From Gonocerus acuteangulatus (Eukaryota; Arthropoda; Insecta; Hemiptera; Coreidae): a DNA stretch of 64,000 nucleotides. Of this stretch, positions 47,755 to 59,516 are shown piece after piece. Positions within the stretch are counted from its first letter, which is position 1. The number at the start of each line of letters is the position of its first letter. The notes beneath the pieces were generated by a model. It was not told the origin of the DNA. It worked only from the letters and a program-made list of their open reading frames with translations, and did no database searches. Both the position numbers and the translations under genes were made by a program. Location of the stretch: assembly GCA_946811695.1 (NCBI GenBank), contig OX328130.1, positions 76,281,599 to 76,345,598 of the forward strand, written 5' to 3'.

Positions 47755-47835
47755 TTTTTTTAGGTTTCTTTAGCCGAATCCCAACCATTCCATCTTTACT
47801 TATCACCTCGACGGCTAACTATCTAATCATTATGT
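47755..47835 (+). repeat. Inverted Penelope-like end
   Basis: AGGTTTCTTTAGCCGAATCC...CACCTCGACGGCTAACTATC, same orientation as 46905-46970. Confidence 0.65.
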
Positions 47836-48320
47836 ATAATAATAATGTTTTATTTGGATAAGAATTAGGATTTTAATGAAGGTCATTAATAAGAGTTAAT
47901 TACCTGTTTGTCATTCATAAGGAGTTCGTAGCTTATGTTGAATTACACATATTAAATAAACATATCAGTAAATTGGTTTTGAGATAATTAAAGGAGCTTT
48001 TTCTAGAATTAAGAAGTCGTTAGCGGACGATGATAGAATCTTAAGTAGTAACGTTTCGGAAGGCTGTTGGCATACAGGCTTCTGTGTTAATACGATAATA
48101 AAATTGAAGCTATTCTTGTTTGCCCTTTGGAGAAAGGCAAATGTTTGCGAGAATATCTTCATAAATCAAAATAATTAAGGTATAAGTCAATCGAAAAAAT
48201 TCCCGGAAATGCTTTATTTTTATTTTAAACTAGATAAAATAATGCATCATCAAAATTATCGCTATTATATAATTTTGTGCAGCTTATTATTCATCAATTG
48301 ATAAGTAATCAAAGAATAAT
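47836..48320. other. Unassigned, AT-rich
   Basis: No recognisable gene or repeat family. Confidence 0.35.
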
Positions 48321-48324
48321 GTTT

Positions 48325-48432
48325 CTTGACATTGGGGCGCTCCGGACCAGTGCCAAGAAACAGTTAACGAAGAGATAACCCGTTATCTATAGGTTAGCAG
48401 TAGCAGCAGTTTAACCAGTACAGGTTAAAATT
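48325..48432 (+). repeat. Dispersed repeat shared (inverted) with 54428-54545
   Basis: TTGACATTGGGGCGCTC and TTTAACCAGTACAGGTTAAA are found in reverse order and orientation near 54520 and 54430. Unclassified. Confidence 0.65.
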
Positions 48433-49171
48433 CCTTGTCAATAATAAGTAAACGTTAACATTTAAAAAAAATTATGTTTCCAAGATGTCATTAATCGGCT
48501 GGGCAACCAACCATTTGAAATCAGAGTGAGTTGATATTTGGTAGATGGGCTTGTGTAATAAACCTCATGCAGTGTGGGAAGGATGATACATCGCCATCAT
48601 CGTGTGAACTTAGAGAATTCGTTCAGAAGGGCTCCTTCATGCTAAAGCACATTTATTAGTTTTGACTTAAAAATCAGAAAAAAATAGATTGAAATAGATT
48701 TTTTTCTAAAACTATTAGGTACTATTTTGAAGCTTATTAAATAATGCAACTTTTGAGGCGGAGGCAAACCTCTAAGTCTAAAAAGATATTTTTTTTTTTT
48801 TCCTTTTCTTTTGGTGCATCTACTGCTGAGGTCATTAGCACCTCTCAAAAGATATTGAATTATTTAATAAAACACTAATATTTAACATTCTCATCTATAA
48901 GGCTTTTAATATCGCTCTTAATTTACACGGTAATATTTTAATAACGAGTGTTTCTTGTTGGAAATTTAATGTAGATTCTAAAAATGTGGTTTTTATTTAC
49001 GATAAATTGATTACAAATTCCGAAAACTCAGTTTTTTTCTTTAAAAAATCCTGTAGTTTTTAAGAAAGACAAAAGTTTGAGTAGCTCCTCTACATTTTCA
49101 TATAGAACGGGGTGCAGAATAATCCCCTAAAGTTATGACATCTCAATGCGGGACACCCTGTGAATAAATAC

Positions 49172-49246
<75 letters not shown>

Positions 49247-49275
49247 CTTACATATATATATACATATATATATAA

Positions 49276-49337
<62 letters not shown>

Positions 49338-49740
49338 TCCATATCCTAATAACTATAGAAAAAGTAATTTAAAACAGCAGAAGTTAATTTATTTACTTAA
49401 CTGGTCTATTTGGTTTGTGTCTAAGTAAACTAGAAGTGCCTTTTCAAGTGGTTACTTGCAGTAATGAAGAAAGTTACTGTCCTCGGTCCAATTCTTTAAT
49501 CAACTTTACTTCAAATTACTTCCTGAACTTTCATTTCCTCTTCCAAGACTTTAGTTCCGACAGTCAGCAACTAAATGAGTCTATTTCAAAGTGATCTCTT
49601 ATTTTTTTCTGATTCTTTTATTTATTTTTGTGAAGATTTGATTTTATTTTACTGGGTTTACTCGCACGAAATGCGCCACTGCACAAAATTTTTTAGTGAT
49701 TTTCTGCGGAATGTGTGATAGACAAATGATTAAAAAAAAA
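48433..49740. other. Mostly unassigned; (TA)n complex and a mariner-type end
   Basis: 49145-49157 (GGGACACCCTGTG) is a solo end like that at 4680. 49170-49333 is a (TA)n tract with regular CATATA spacing. 48790-48840 resembles a short inner piece of the SINE-V-like element. No gene seen. Confidence 0.45.
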
Positions 49741-49741
49741 A

Positions 49742-50196
49742 ATGTCCTCGTAGGAACTGTGTCATCTAAGCGCGGTTCCGTTCATATCCCTAGTCCCTAT
49801 AATAACTATAGGAGCAGTTATTGGTAGGGTTTGATCTTTCGTTAAAAATATAAAATAAAATCTGGAAGATAAGGAAGTTTAAGGCACCACAACAGGAAAC
49901 AGACAGTATCCTAAGCGGAAATTACTCCCGTGCCTTCTCAACATTCACTCTAGGAAAACAGTATTACCAATACGTTCCTCATTTTCTTGCCTCCCCATAT
50001 TAAAATACCTACTCATTTCAGTGATCAATGCAATTCAAAGCAACAAAAACAACCAATTAAAAAGTTAAACAAAGACAAAAACCCGGTAAAAAAGAACCAA
50101 ACTAACTCATTCAAAGTTTTGAGCACTTTATCCTCTCATTATCATTGCCACATCGGAAATAGCCTCAGAAACTTATTTCTAGAGAATTTAGAAAGG

Positions 50197-50243
<47 letters not shown>

Positions 50244-50280
50244 TTTCTTAAGGCGTACCAACCTTTTAGGATATTAACGC
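49742..50280 (+). mobile_element. Family B, 5' part only
   Basis: TCCTCGTAGGAACTGTGTCA, GCGCGGTTCCGTTC and the following body match 50988 and the inverted 56388. It ends in a T-run at 50199-50242. Confidence 0.6.
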
Positions 50281-50864
50281 CACAGATGTTAAATAAAGTT
50301 GGGAATTTTATTTTATAAATTTATGGTTGTTATTAAGCCTTTATGTGATTAAATTATTGTCTTCAAAATGATATATTATTGAATATTAGAATTTTTAAAC
50401 TTATGTTACTTAATTTAAATATTTGTTGATAGTTAATTTAAGTACCTTGAGCAATGATTTCTGTTTGGTGCCGGGGTTTCGGTTTACTTCAACCCCGGGC
50501 CATGTGCCACAACAATCATAGTTTATTTACAAGTTGTGTGTATTCTAAAAAATTAAATACTAAATACATTAATTAAATTTATTTAATTTAGAAAGGCTTT
50601 GTATGGTCATTTCGTCCTATTACGATTTCCGAACCGTTTGCGAGATATTTACAAAAATATACGAAGGTCATAGAACTTCATATTTATTAATACATTTATT
50701 TTTTTCGAATACTTCCCAATGTCGAAATGTAACCAAACTTTGAAAATCAAAGCTTAGATGAATTTCAAACACGCAGAACATATTTAAATTCACAATTCTA
50801 AGTACCAAAATCGGGCCATTTATGAGAGCGGGAAAGAGCGACCAGACAACTACATATGTATATA
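50281..50864. other. Unassigned, with a GC hairpin
   Basis: CCGGGGTT/AACCCCGG form an 8-bp stem near 50471-50506. Otherwise AT-rich and unassigned, apart from a short family B-like piece before 50860. Confidence 0.4.
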
Positions 50865-50987
50865 CAGTAGAACCTCTCATATCCGACCTTCCCATAACCG
50901 ACTCCTCCCGATATCCGATCTAGTGCCCGACCGACTGTGATTCACATGGCCCCGTTGGCGAGCCTGTTCAGACTTGAAAGAACATTA

Positions 50988-52137
50988 AAAAAGTCCGACT
51001 CGCAGGAACTGCATCATCTTAGCGCGGTTCCGTTCTTATCTCTAGACTCATTTAAAATGATTAAAATAGAAGCTGTTTATTATTTTGGGTCCACATTTCT
51101 AGAAAGCATGAAGATTAGATAGTTAGCCGTCGAGGTGATAAATAAAGATGGAATGGTTGGGATTCGGCTAAAGAAACCTCAATACGATTTTTGTTAAAAA
51201 AAAATCTATATTTAGGACGTTTTGGCTACTCATTGGTGGCCTTCGTCAGCAATGAAAGTGCCGGGAGGCAGAGGAGGACCAAAGTTGACAGTTCCATCTT
51301 TACTTTCAAGAAAGATCTTATTTACGATCTTACCTGGATGGGTCCCCGCCCTAGGAAGGACCCCGCTAGGCATTTGAAAAGCTATATCTTGGAAATCCAC
51401 ATATCTAAGATTAAATTGTTTTTTCATAACCTGATTTATTATCAAATACATTATCCACCTATAAGCAGTTAAAAAATAACAAGGAATAAAAACAGACAAA
51501 AAGAACAGTTCGAATAAGCGAAATCAATTACTTTAAAGTTTTAAGCACTTATTTCTCCGATTGACATCGTCTAATCAAAACTTTCATCAGAATCTTTTTT
51601 GTAGAGCATTTAGTAAGCTTTCTAATGGTATTCTTCCGTTTCCCAAGATTCTCAACCTTTTTCGAGATATTAAGGAAAGTATACAAAGTCACCAAAACGT
51701 TTTATGTCTGTTAATAAAATATTTTATTCTAACCCTTCCTCAACTCCAAACGTAACACAAATTTCAACATATTAGTTTTGAAAGTAGAACATGCAGAAAA
51801 TGTTTCAACTGAATCCCATGATTCTAAGTACCCAAACCAAAAACAGTATTCAAAAACTATTTTTCCAATTTTCTCAAAAACGGTTAAAGCTATCGTCTTG
51901 AAAATGATTTCATTCGTTTTCCTAGCCCAAGAAGCCTATAAAACGAGTGCTTACAAGATTATGAACTCAAAAACGTAAGCGTTACGATTTTTTTTGCGCG
52001 AATTTCGCCCAAACGCCATCTTCCAGTGGACGGATTTTGCTGGTTAACGAACTTGACCTTTCAAATTAGACGACGGATTTTCGTACCAAATTTCATCATA
52101 ATCGGACCGTTCGTCTTCTACCTAGAGAGCGAACAGG

Positions 52138-52200
<63 letters not shown>

Positions 52201-52330
52201 CAAATTTGAACCACCATCATTTTCGGTCTCTAGGGGTTCTGAAACGCGAAATTTTCTAGTCGGCACTTCTGGATTGCGTCATGAGATCAACCTTATAAGC
52301 GGGGTTCCTCCCTATGGGGGAGGGAGGATC
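50988..52330 (+). mobile_element. Family B, longest copy, itself interrupted
   Basis: Starts GTCCGACTCGCAGGAACTGC. The body up to 51115 continues after the Penelope fragment at about 51297. Then TTCTCCGATTGACATCG, GTTAACGAACTTGACC, (TA)n (52141-52194), CAAATTTGAACCACCATCAT and TCCCTATGGGGGAGGGAGGA. No protein recognised. The plus-strand frames inside are short and not conserved between copies. Confidence 0.72.
51113..51297 (-). mobile_element. Penelope-like end fragment with decayed ribozyme motif
   Basis: It carries GTTAGCCGTCGAGGTGATAA, GGCTAAAGAAACCTCAATAC and, at 51217-51249, the hammerhead-like segment with GAAA changed to AAAA, which should abolish cleavage. It is bounded by TTTCTAGAAAG and TTTCAAGAAAG, a plausible target duplication. 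Confidence 0.65.
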
Positions 52331-52650
52331 TGCGCTAAAATCTTAGTGTTTCATCATGATCTCCAGATGAGAGATGTAGTAAAGTGGCTTGTTAAAGCTG
52401 ATGTTTCAGAAGTTACCAATGAAGACATCTTCACGATGACCAAATCATTGCTGTTACGGAGAACAAAGCCGAGGACGAAGAAATCGACTCGGATCCAGAC
52501 GAAACCACCCGTAGTGAGTCATTCTGCTGTTAGGAAGCCATCGAAGGAGCGCTGAAATATATCGAGCAACATCCAAATGCAACCCCAATGGATGTATTGT
52601 GGGGGGAAAAGTGGAGGAACACTTCCGCAAAATCAACAAAATTTAAACAA
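52330..52650 (+). pseudogene. Tigger/pogo transposase C-terminus
   Basis: Frames here give DVVKWLVKADVSEVTNEDIF and ENKAEDEEIDSDPDETTRS, and after a stop EAIEGALKYIEQHPNATPMD and VLWGEKWRN. The acidic stretch followed by EAxxALxxxxxYxEQxPxATPxDxxxxxxWRxxAA is typical of the last part of Tigger/jerky-type transposases. The DDE core is missing, having been displaced by the insertions or deleted. Confidence 0.75.
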
Positions 52651-52877
52651 AAAATCCATAAAGTATGCTTAAATTTTGTTCAGCTTTTCAAAAGATTAAA
52701 TGTTTGAATTGTATATAGAAACAGTTTTAAAATTACTATAAAGTTGAATTACACTATGTACTGGACATTATAGCTGTTTTTATAACTTTGAAAGGCGTTC
52801 TTTTTGCTCCTCCCGATATCCGACCTTTTAGCCGTTCCGACCATGGCCCGGCCCCGCCACGGACCCGGAGAGGTTCT

Positions 52878-52883
<6 letters not shown>

Positions 52884-52921
<38 letters not shown>

Positions 52922-53110
52922 TACCCAAATATGAACCGCCGTAATTTTCCTTACCTATAATTTGTGAAAAATAAAAGTTTCTTGTCGGCTTGGCTTCATG
53001 GCCTGTAGAAAGAGGAAACCCGCTAATAAGATTGCGTTACTCGTAGATTTGTTTTTTATTAATTGACAAAAAGCCACTATCTCAACGGGAATCGAACCCA
53101 TATCCTCCGT
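52884..53110 (+). mobile_element. (TA)n and family B end segment
   Basis: (TA)n at 52884-52918, then CCAAATATGAACCGCCGTAA and a diverged end segment. Confidence 0.5.
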
Positions 53111-53229
53111 AATGTTAGTTGGTTAAAAATATTAATTTCTTAACATGAAATTGATTTTTATGAATCTATTCATATTCGAGCTATTGTAAAAAAAAATTAA
53201 TATATAATTGTTGATTGACAACAAGCTCT

Positions 53230-53840
53230 AGTTGATAAAAACCCATTTATAAAACATAGGATGTCCAGCAATAGAAGCTGTCGGAGAGAAGAAGTAGTCC
53301 TTACAAGACTTAGAATCGGACACAACACTCTGTACAGAATGTAATAAGTTATCAACTGTAAATCACTTACTAACAGACTGCAGAAAACGAGATAAAACAA
53401 ACATACCACGTGAACTTTATCATGTCTTGACAGTTGATAGTAAACATACCACGTGAACTTTATCATGTCTTGACAGTTGATAGTAAACGTACCACGTGAA
53501 CTTTATCATGTCTTGACAGTTGATAGTAAACATACCACGTGAACTTTATCATGTCTTGACAGTTGATAGTAAACATACCACGTGAACTTTATCATGTCTT
53601 GACAGTTGATAGTAAACATACCACGTGAACTTTATCATGTCTTGACAGTTGATAGTAAACATACCACGTGAACTTTATCATGTCTTGACAGTTGATAGTA
53701 AACACACCACGTGAACTTTATCATGTCTTGACAGTTGATAGTAAACATACCACGTGAACTTTATCATGTCTTGACAGTTGATAGTAAACATACCACGTGA
53801 ACTTTATCATGTCTTGACAGTTGATAGTAAACAAATATCT
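53230..53840 (+). pseudogene. Jockey-type LINE ORF2 C-terminus with 43-bp array
   Basis: Reads EEVVLTRLRIGHNTLYRM, then in another frame ECNKLSTVNHLLTDCRKRDK and NIPRELYHVLTVDS. This is the same C-terminal segment as at 29030 and 38700 with a deletion that removes the first cysteine. The tandem array begins right after DKTN. It ends in a T-run (53849-53874). Confidence 0.8.
53402..53835 (+). repeat. 43-bp tandem repeat, ~10 units, from LINE coding end
   Basis: Unit CATACCACGTGAACTTTATC plus ATGTCTTGACAGTTGATAGT plus AAA. Nearly identical units (variants CGTACCAC at ~53488 and CACACCAC at ~53703). Translated in the LINE frame the first unit is IPRELYHVLTVDSK. Confidence 0.95.
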
Positions 53841-54158
53841 ACTATTTTAATTTTTTTTTTTTTTTTTTTTTTTTTAAATGAAAACGTGTGGGAATAAATA
53901 CAAGAAAAACATAATAGTCTAATATGTTTAACTACTTCTTAAAGTAAATTTTATTTTTAGAAAATTCAGCAAAAAGAACCAAATTTTTAGTTTATTGAAT
54001 ATAAGTAGGTAATTTATCAGTTTCTTGTTGTTAATTTCATAGTGGACCTATTATGTTTTTTCCTGTTTTCCTCTCTTGCTTTTCTTGTATTGTACACATT
54101 TATTACATACGGTTGTTTATGTGTATATTTAAATGTTTTTTTTTTTTGTTTTTTTTTA
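53841..54158. other. AT-rich, unassigned
   Basis: T-runs and AT-rich sequence only. Confidence 0.4.
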
Positions 54159-54415
54159 TCTATTATGTATTTGTGAAATACCACTCAATCAATCACTGAC
54201 CTATCATCGCCCAACCCAAACCACTTGACAGAAAAAATTGAAATTTTTCATGGACACAGGTATCTAATAATATCCCGAACCCTTGCACAGACTCCTCACC
54301 CATCAGAATCCCAAGTCAGAACAATTCTTGGTAGTGCTCGCAAATATAAGGGGTGTTTCCAAATGACATCATAGAAACATAAATTTTTAAATTTTAACGA
54401 CCATTTATTATATAC
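54159..54415 (+). mobile_element. Helitron of the copy 2 family, internally deleted
   Basis: 5' TCTATTATGTATTTGTGAAA preceded by A. 54159-54260 matches 34759-34855, then it jumps to sequence matching 35640-35770 (CCCGAACCCTTGCACAG). The CTAG end is not seen. Confidence 0.68.
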
Positions 54416-54427
54416 AACGAATTTTAA

Positions 54428-54545
54428 CCTGTACTGGTTAAACTCCTGTTACTGTTAACCTATATATATATGTATATATAACGGATTATTTCTAGGTTAT
54501 CTGTTTGTTGACACTGGTTCAGAGCGCCCCAATGTCAAGAAACAT
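54428..54545 (-). repeat. Dispersed repeat, inverted copy of 48325-48432
   Basis: CCTGTACTGGTTAAACTCCT and GAGCGCCCCAATGTCAAGAA are reverse complements of the 48.3-kb copy, with a TATATA insertion in the middle. Confidence 0.65.
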
Positions 54546-54759
54546 TATACCATATGCTAAAATTACTAAATAAGAAAGTCTGAATTAGGGTGAATGAAGT
54601 GGTTACCAGAGCGAGACTGGTGAATATAGACATATACTAGATGCAGCAGGTGGAGGGGTAGAATACCTCTCTATTACCTCAAGTATACTAATGTACCTTT
54701 AATACCTCCATCATCTTACTTATGTCTTCATCTTATCCCATCTCTCTATCTAATACCTC

Positions 54760-55606
<847 letters not shown>

Positions 55607-55609
55607 TTA

Positions 55610-56388
55610 TAGGCTTCTTGGCCTGAAAAACGAATGAAACAATTTTAAAGGCGATAGCTATAACCGTTTTTGAGAAAATTGGAAAAATAGTTGTTCAATA
55701 ACGTTTTTTTTTACTTAGAATTTAGAATCATCATTAGAAGGTACTTAGAATCATGGGATTCAGTTGAATCATTTTCTGCATGTTCATGGAATTCGAACAT
55801 AATAAACTAATATGTTGAATTTTTCTTTTACGTTTGGAGTTAAGGAAGGGTTAGAATAAAATATTTTATTAACAGACATGACAAGTTTTGGTAACTTTGC
55901 ATACGTTCCTTTATATCTCGAAAAGGGTTGAAAATCCTGGTAAGCGGAAGGTTACCATTCGAAAGCTTACTAAATGGTCTACAAAAAAGGTTCTGAAGAA
56001 GGTTTTGATTAGGCGATGTCAATCGGAGAAATAAGTGCTTACAACTTTAAAGTAATTAATTTCGTTTATTCGAACGGTTCTTTTTGTCTCTTTTTATTCG
56101 TTGTTGCTTAAAGTTGAAGAATGTATTTGATAATAAAACAGGTTAAGTAAAATAAGAAAAAAAAATTATTGTTAAAAATATAGCTTTCCAAGAGATTCGA
56201 AGGCGTTGTAACTATTTCCAACTGCCTATCTGGGGTTGGCCGACCCATCCAGGTAAGATCATAAATCAAGACCTTTCTAGAAATATGGAACCAATATAAT
56301 AACTACTTCTATTTTAATCTTTCCAAATGAGACTAGGGATAAGAACGGAACCGCGCTAAGATGATGCAGTTCCTGCCAGTCGGACTTT
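55610..56388 (-). mobile_element. Family B, inverted copy
   Basis: Minus strand starts GTCCGACTGGCAGGAACTGC and follows 50988-51900 (CTTACCTGGATGGGT, TTCTCCGATTGACATCGCCT, AATGATTTTCTG-type spacing). It stops at the (TC)n tract. It lacks the Penelope insertion, so it gives the uninterrupted arrangement. Confidence 0.75.
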
Positions 56389-56410
56389 TTTCCATACTTG
56401 TTGACTGGAC

Positions 56411-56412
<2 letters not shown>

Positions 56413-56482
<70 letters not shown>
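56413..56482 (+). repeat. (TC)n microsatellite
   Basis: TC dinucleotides. Confidence 0.95.
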
Positions 56483-56483
<1 letters not shown>

Positions 56484-56649
56484 GGCTCTGGTTCCGCATT
56501 AGAATTCCTCAGACATAAAGGTTTATCCATGCATGAAGGACTAAAGCATACGCAATGAAATTCAGTCTTCTCTCGTTCTCTGAATGTTTCGGATATCCTT
56601 TCAAATTACTCTAAATGCTTGTTTATTGACTAGTTTAACTGCAATTGGA

Positions 56650-56881
56650 TAGAGAGGTTAGCTCAGTGGTAGAACACTAAATATTTTTATCTTCTAGTGT
56701 CTTCGTTCATGGGTTGAATTCGGCTTCCCTGGCCATCCCTAGGCCAACCCAGCCTTTAATTAATTTATTAATGGGTACCTTGGTGCTATGACCCTAGCAG
56801 TCGAAGCAGCAAGGGGGAAATCATGTCAGAGCATAGTACTGACCACACTATCTCCCTGGTGTGCCTTATGTGGCCTATTAC

Positions 56882-56937
<56 letters not shown>
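56650..56937 (+). mobile_element. tRNA-headed SINE-V-like element, full length
   Basis: The head GAGAGGTTAGCTCAGTGGTA (A box) and CATGGGTTGAATTCGG (B box) are tRNA-like. The body has CTAGGCCAACCCAGCC, GGGTACCTTGGTGCTATGAC and AGTACTGACCACACTATCTC. The 3' end is CGGGA followed by a ~50-bp T-run at 56886-56935. A T-tail on the tRNA-head strand is unusual, but the copy at 43040-43252 also ends in T8. Confidence 0.75.
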
Positions 56938-56939
<2 letters not shown>

Positions 56940-57435
56940 ATGCAATTGAATATCCTATCTGCTCCTGATTATGAAGCAATCGCCTAGGATTCGCTCCTCC
57001 AGTAGCCCCTTCGTCCTGAGAATATCCCCGGACTTGTGGTAGGTGTGAGAACTTCTCCGGAGAAGATTAAGTCATAACAAGACCCTTATAGTTCTGTAGA
57101 AGCGGCCATTAACTCCTCACCCTACAGGCCCAACAGCATTTCTTTATTAATAACACACACACACGCAGAAAACACACTCACACTTAGTAAATATTCATGA
57201 GCTATTACCTGAGGGAGGGACGCCCACGGGTAATTGTTTTCGTAATTACCCCCCTCCCCCCATCGTACTTTGGGGTTGGAACATAAATCCGTCCTGACCA
57301 CGGCGTAAGAACACGTCGTGCATATTTGAATGCTCTAATGGTCAGCATGAAGGGTCTAGGAGTTTGGAGTTGATTCAACTATGTTGGACGTACTAAATAA
57401 TATCCAAGAATGTTTCACTGAAGTAGATAAAAAAA
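56938..57435. other. Unassigned stretch
   Basis: A short (CA)n near 57158-57182. No gene or repeat family recognised. Confidence 0.4.
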
Positions 57436-57582
57436 GAGGTTATTTCAGAGCGTTTACTCCGTCCCTATAGGGAGGGAAACCATCTTATGACGTCGATCCA
57501 TAACGCAATCCGGAAAATCAGACCAGAAATGTCATAACCCATCGATAGCGACAACAAAGAAACGCCCATATTAAATTTATAC

Positions 57583-57625
<43 letters not shown>
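57436..57625 (-). mobile_element. Family B end segment with (TA)n
   Basis: Inverted CCCTATAGGGAGGGAAAC, TTATGACGTCGATCC and CGCAATCCGGAA, then (TA)n at 57582-57620. Confidence 0.55.
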
Positions 57626-57627
<2 letters not shown>

Positions 57628-57660
57628 TATATTCTAACCTAATATTTCTGACCCAATTAA

Positions 57661-58477
57661 GGCTGCACCTACATGGGACCTATTTTTCCCCCGATCCGAT
57701 CAGATCCGATTTCGTTCGAGCGGCAAGAAAGTAATCTGCAGTCAAAATTCTTTTTGTTGTGAAATAGATTGATTTTGTGCCGATGTGCTAAAACAGACTC
57801 TGGGTTCGAATTCAGCGTTATTTATATAGGTTATTCTAAGCAATTTATTTAGGAATGCAGCGGACGCAACCCTTCTTCTTTTGGGGAATGTGCTTAGTTA
57901 CGCAGCTCTTGCGTGACGGATTTTTTATGATCTATAGGTGAAAAAATATCGCCATTTGGACCCGTATTTCCTCCGATCCGATCCAATCCGATTTCGTTTG
58001 ACCGACAAAAGTCTACGTGAGTGCCTACATTGGTCCCGATCCTATCCGATCTAGTCTCAGCTCGTCAGTAATGACCTCGTAGTGAAGTGAAAATAAGTGA
58101 TTAATTTAAGAAATACCATCTAATAAGGATAGAAACCTTGGATTAGGTTGAATGTTGGAGGTATGAAGGAGGAGTTGAGAGGCCAATCAATCTTCTGGAA
58201 GTATATCAGTCCTGAAAAAATAAATCTTAGTATAACAGTTAATTTTTCACTGTTACACTACGATAAGAGAAGCGTTAGTATTCATATTTTAAAATTATTT
58301 ATAAGATAGGTAGAAGCTTATAAGCATTGGAAGGTTATAAGCATTGGAAGGTTATAAACATTGGAAGGTTATAAACATTGGTTGGTTATAAACATCTTTC
58401 CACGTAATTTAATAAACAAGGGAAACAAAAAACAAAAATGTGAATTGACAAAGTTGTTTTTACAATTTTATTAGCTC

Positions 58478-58547
<70 letters not shown>

Positions 58548-58770
58548 ATTGGAATCGGATACCATGATATATGGTTTGGGCTATTTTGCTTCGTCGGTCC
58601 AAAATCGGTCTAGAAGCAAACAAGGTTGAACGGCTTATAATCGGTGGCCATCGGATCGGATCTGTTCGGGTCGGGTCGGGACCAATGTAGGCACCTACCT
58701 CCATTAAGAGGCACGTGTTTGTTTTTCTTCGGACTGTTGGTCGTTATCGGATCTGATCGGATCAGGTGCC
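57661..58770 (+). mobile_element. Family C, copy 4, with an insertion
   Basis: Left GGCTGCACCTACATGGGACC. Right GATCTGATCGGATCAGGTGCC (degenerate). 57720-57960 is foreign: it carries the 38.4-kb repeat and a family A end (GCAGCTCTTGCGTGACGG). 58293 is an uninterrupted Helitron site. 58310-58400 holds ~4 units of AGGTTATAAACATTGGA. A long A-run is at 58482-58545. Confidence 0.72.
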
Positions 58771-58839
58771 TAAGTACTTAGGGGCCTAAGTATTTACATT
58801 ATCATCGATCGTAAAAAAATAGTATTAGAAAAAGCCTTG

Positions 58840-59181
58840 TTGTGAAAGGTGTCCTTTCGGAAGCTTACTTTAGTCTCTACAAAACAGGTTCTGAAGGAAT
58901 TTTCGATGGGAAGGCGATATCAATCGGAGAAATTTGTACTTAAAACTTGGAATGCGTTAGTTTTTCTCTTTTGAACGTGTATTTGTCTCGGTTTTTCTAA
59001 CTTTTTAATTGGTTATTGTTTAATTGCATTTAACAGTAAAATGAGTATTTTATTAAAACAAGTTAAGAAAATGATAAACGTTGTTATAGTGTTTCCAAGA
59101 GCAAACGTTGAGAAAGAGGTCGGAGTTATTCCCACTTAGTATACTCTCAGCTTCCTCTTGTGGCGCTTAAAATCTTATATT

Positions 59182-59216
<35 letters not shown>

Positions 59217-59338
59217 CTTTATAGAATATTTTTCACGAAAGACCAAAATCTGCAAATAACTGCTTCTATTCATTTAATAATGATTCTAGGGATATGAATG
59301 GAAGCGGACTTAAACGACAAAGTTCCTGCGACCCTGAC
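58840..59338 (-). mobile_element. Family B, inverted copy
   Basis: ATATCAATCGGAGAAAT, CTACAAAACAGGTTCTGAAG and GCGGACTT...CAAAGTTCCTGCGAC are the inverted family B order. It has a T-run at 59184-59212 and joins family A copy 3 directly. Confidence 0.62.
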
Positions 59339-59461
59339 TTTTAGCACTTTCCTCCGAAGGAAAGTAGCTATTGAGATTGCACTCATGACGGAATTTTCAA
59401 AAAATTTCTCCGAATCTTTATCGATCCTACCTAGTAGAGACCGAAAATGACCCCAGTTAAA

Positions 59462-59516
<55 letters not shown>

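Larger units (their letters stand above)
46961..47755 (-). mobile_element. Penelope-like element, 3' part with ORF remnant
   Basis: Minus-strand 47751-47584 encodes a Penelope C-terminal segment. About 480 bp of non-coding sequence follow, then the hammerhead-like motif (47080-47048) and the GGCTAAATAAACCTCAATAT end. The right flank at 47755-47830 carries an inverted partial end. Such inverted partial ends are usual in this class. Confidence 0.7.
50865..52881 (+). mobile_element. Tigger/pogo-like element holding nested insertions
   Basis: Left end CAGTAGAACCTCTCATATCC. Right end rc CAATAGAACCTCTCCGGGTC. TA flanks both (50863-50864 and 52882-52883). Internal ATATCCGA motifs recur at both ends. 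The transposase C-terminus is at 52330-52650. Family B and a Penelope end fill the middle (50988-52330). Confidence 0.8.

Noticed and set aside
53402..53835. 43-bp repeats as a CRISPR array
   Set aside because: Units are contiguous without spacers and start inside LINE coding sequence.
56650..56722. Functional tRNA gene
   Set aside because: Only the A and B boxes are recognisable. I see no proper acceptor pairing, and a SINE body follows.
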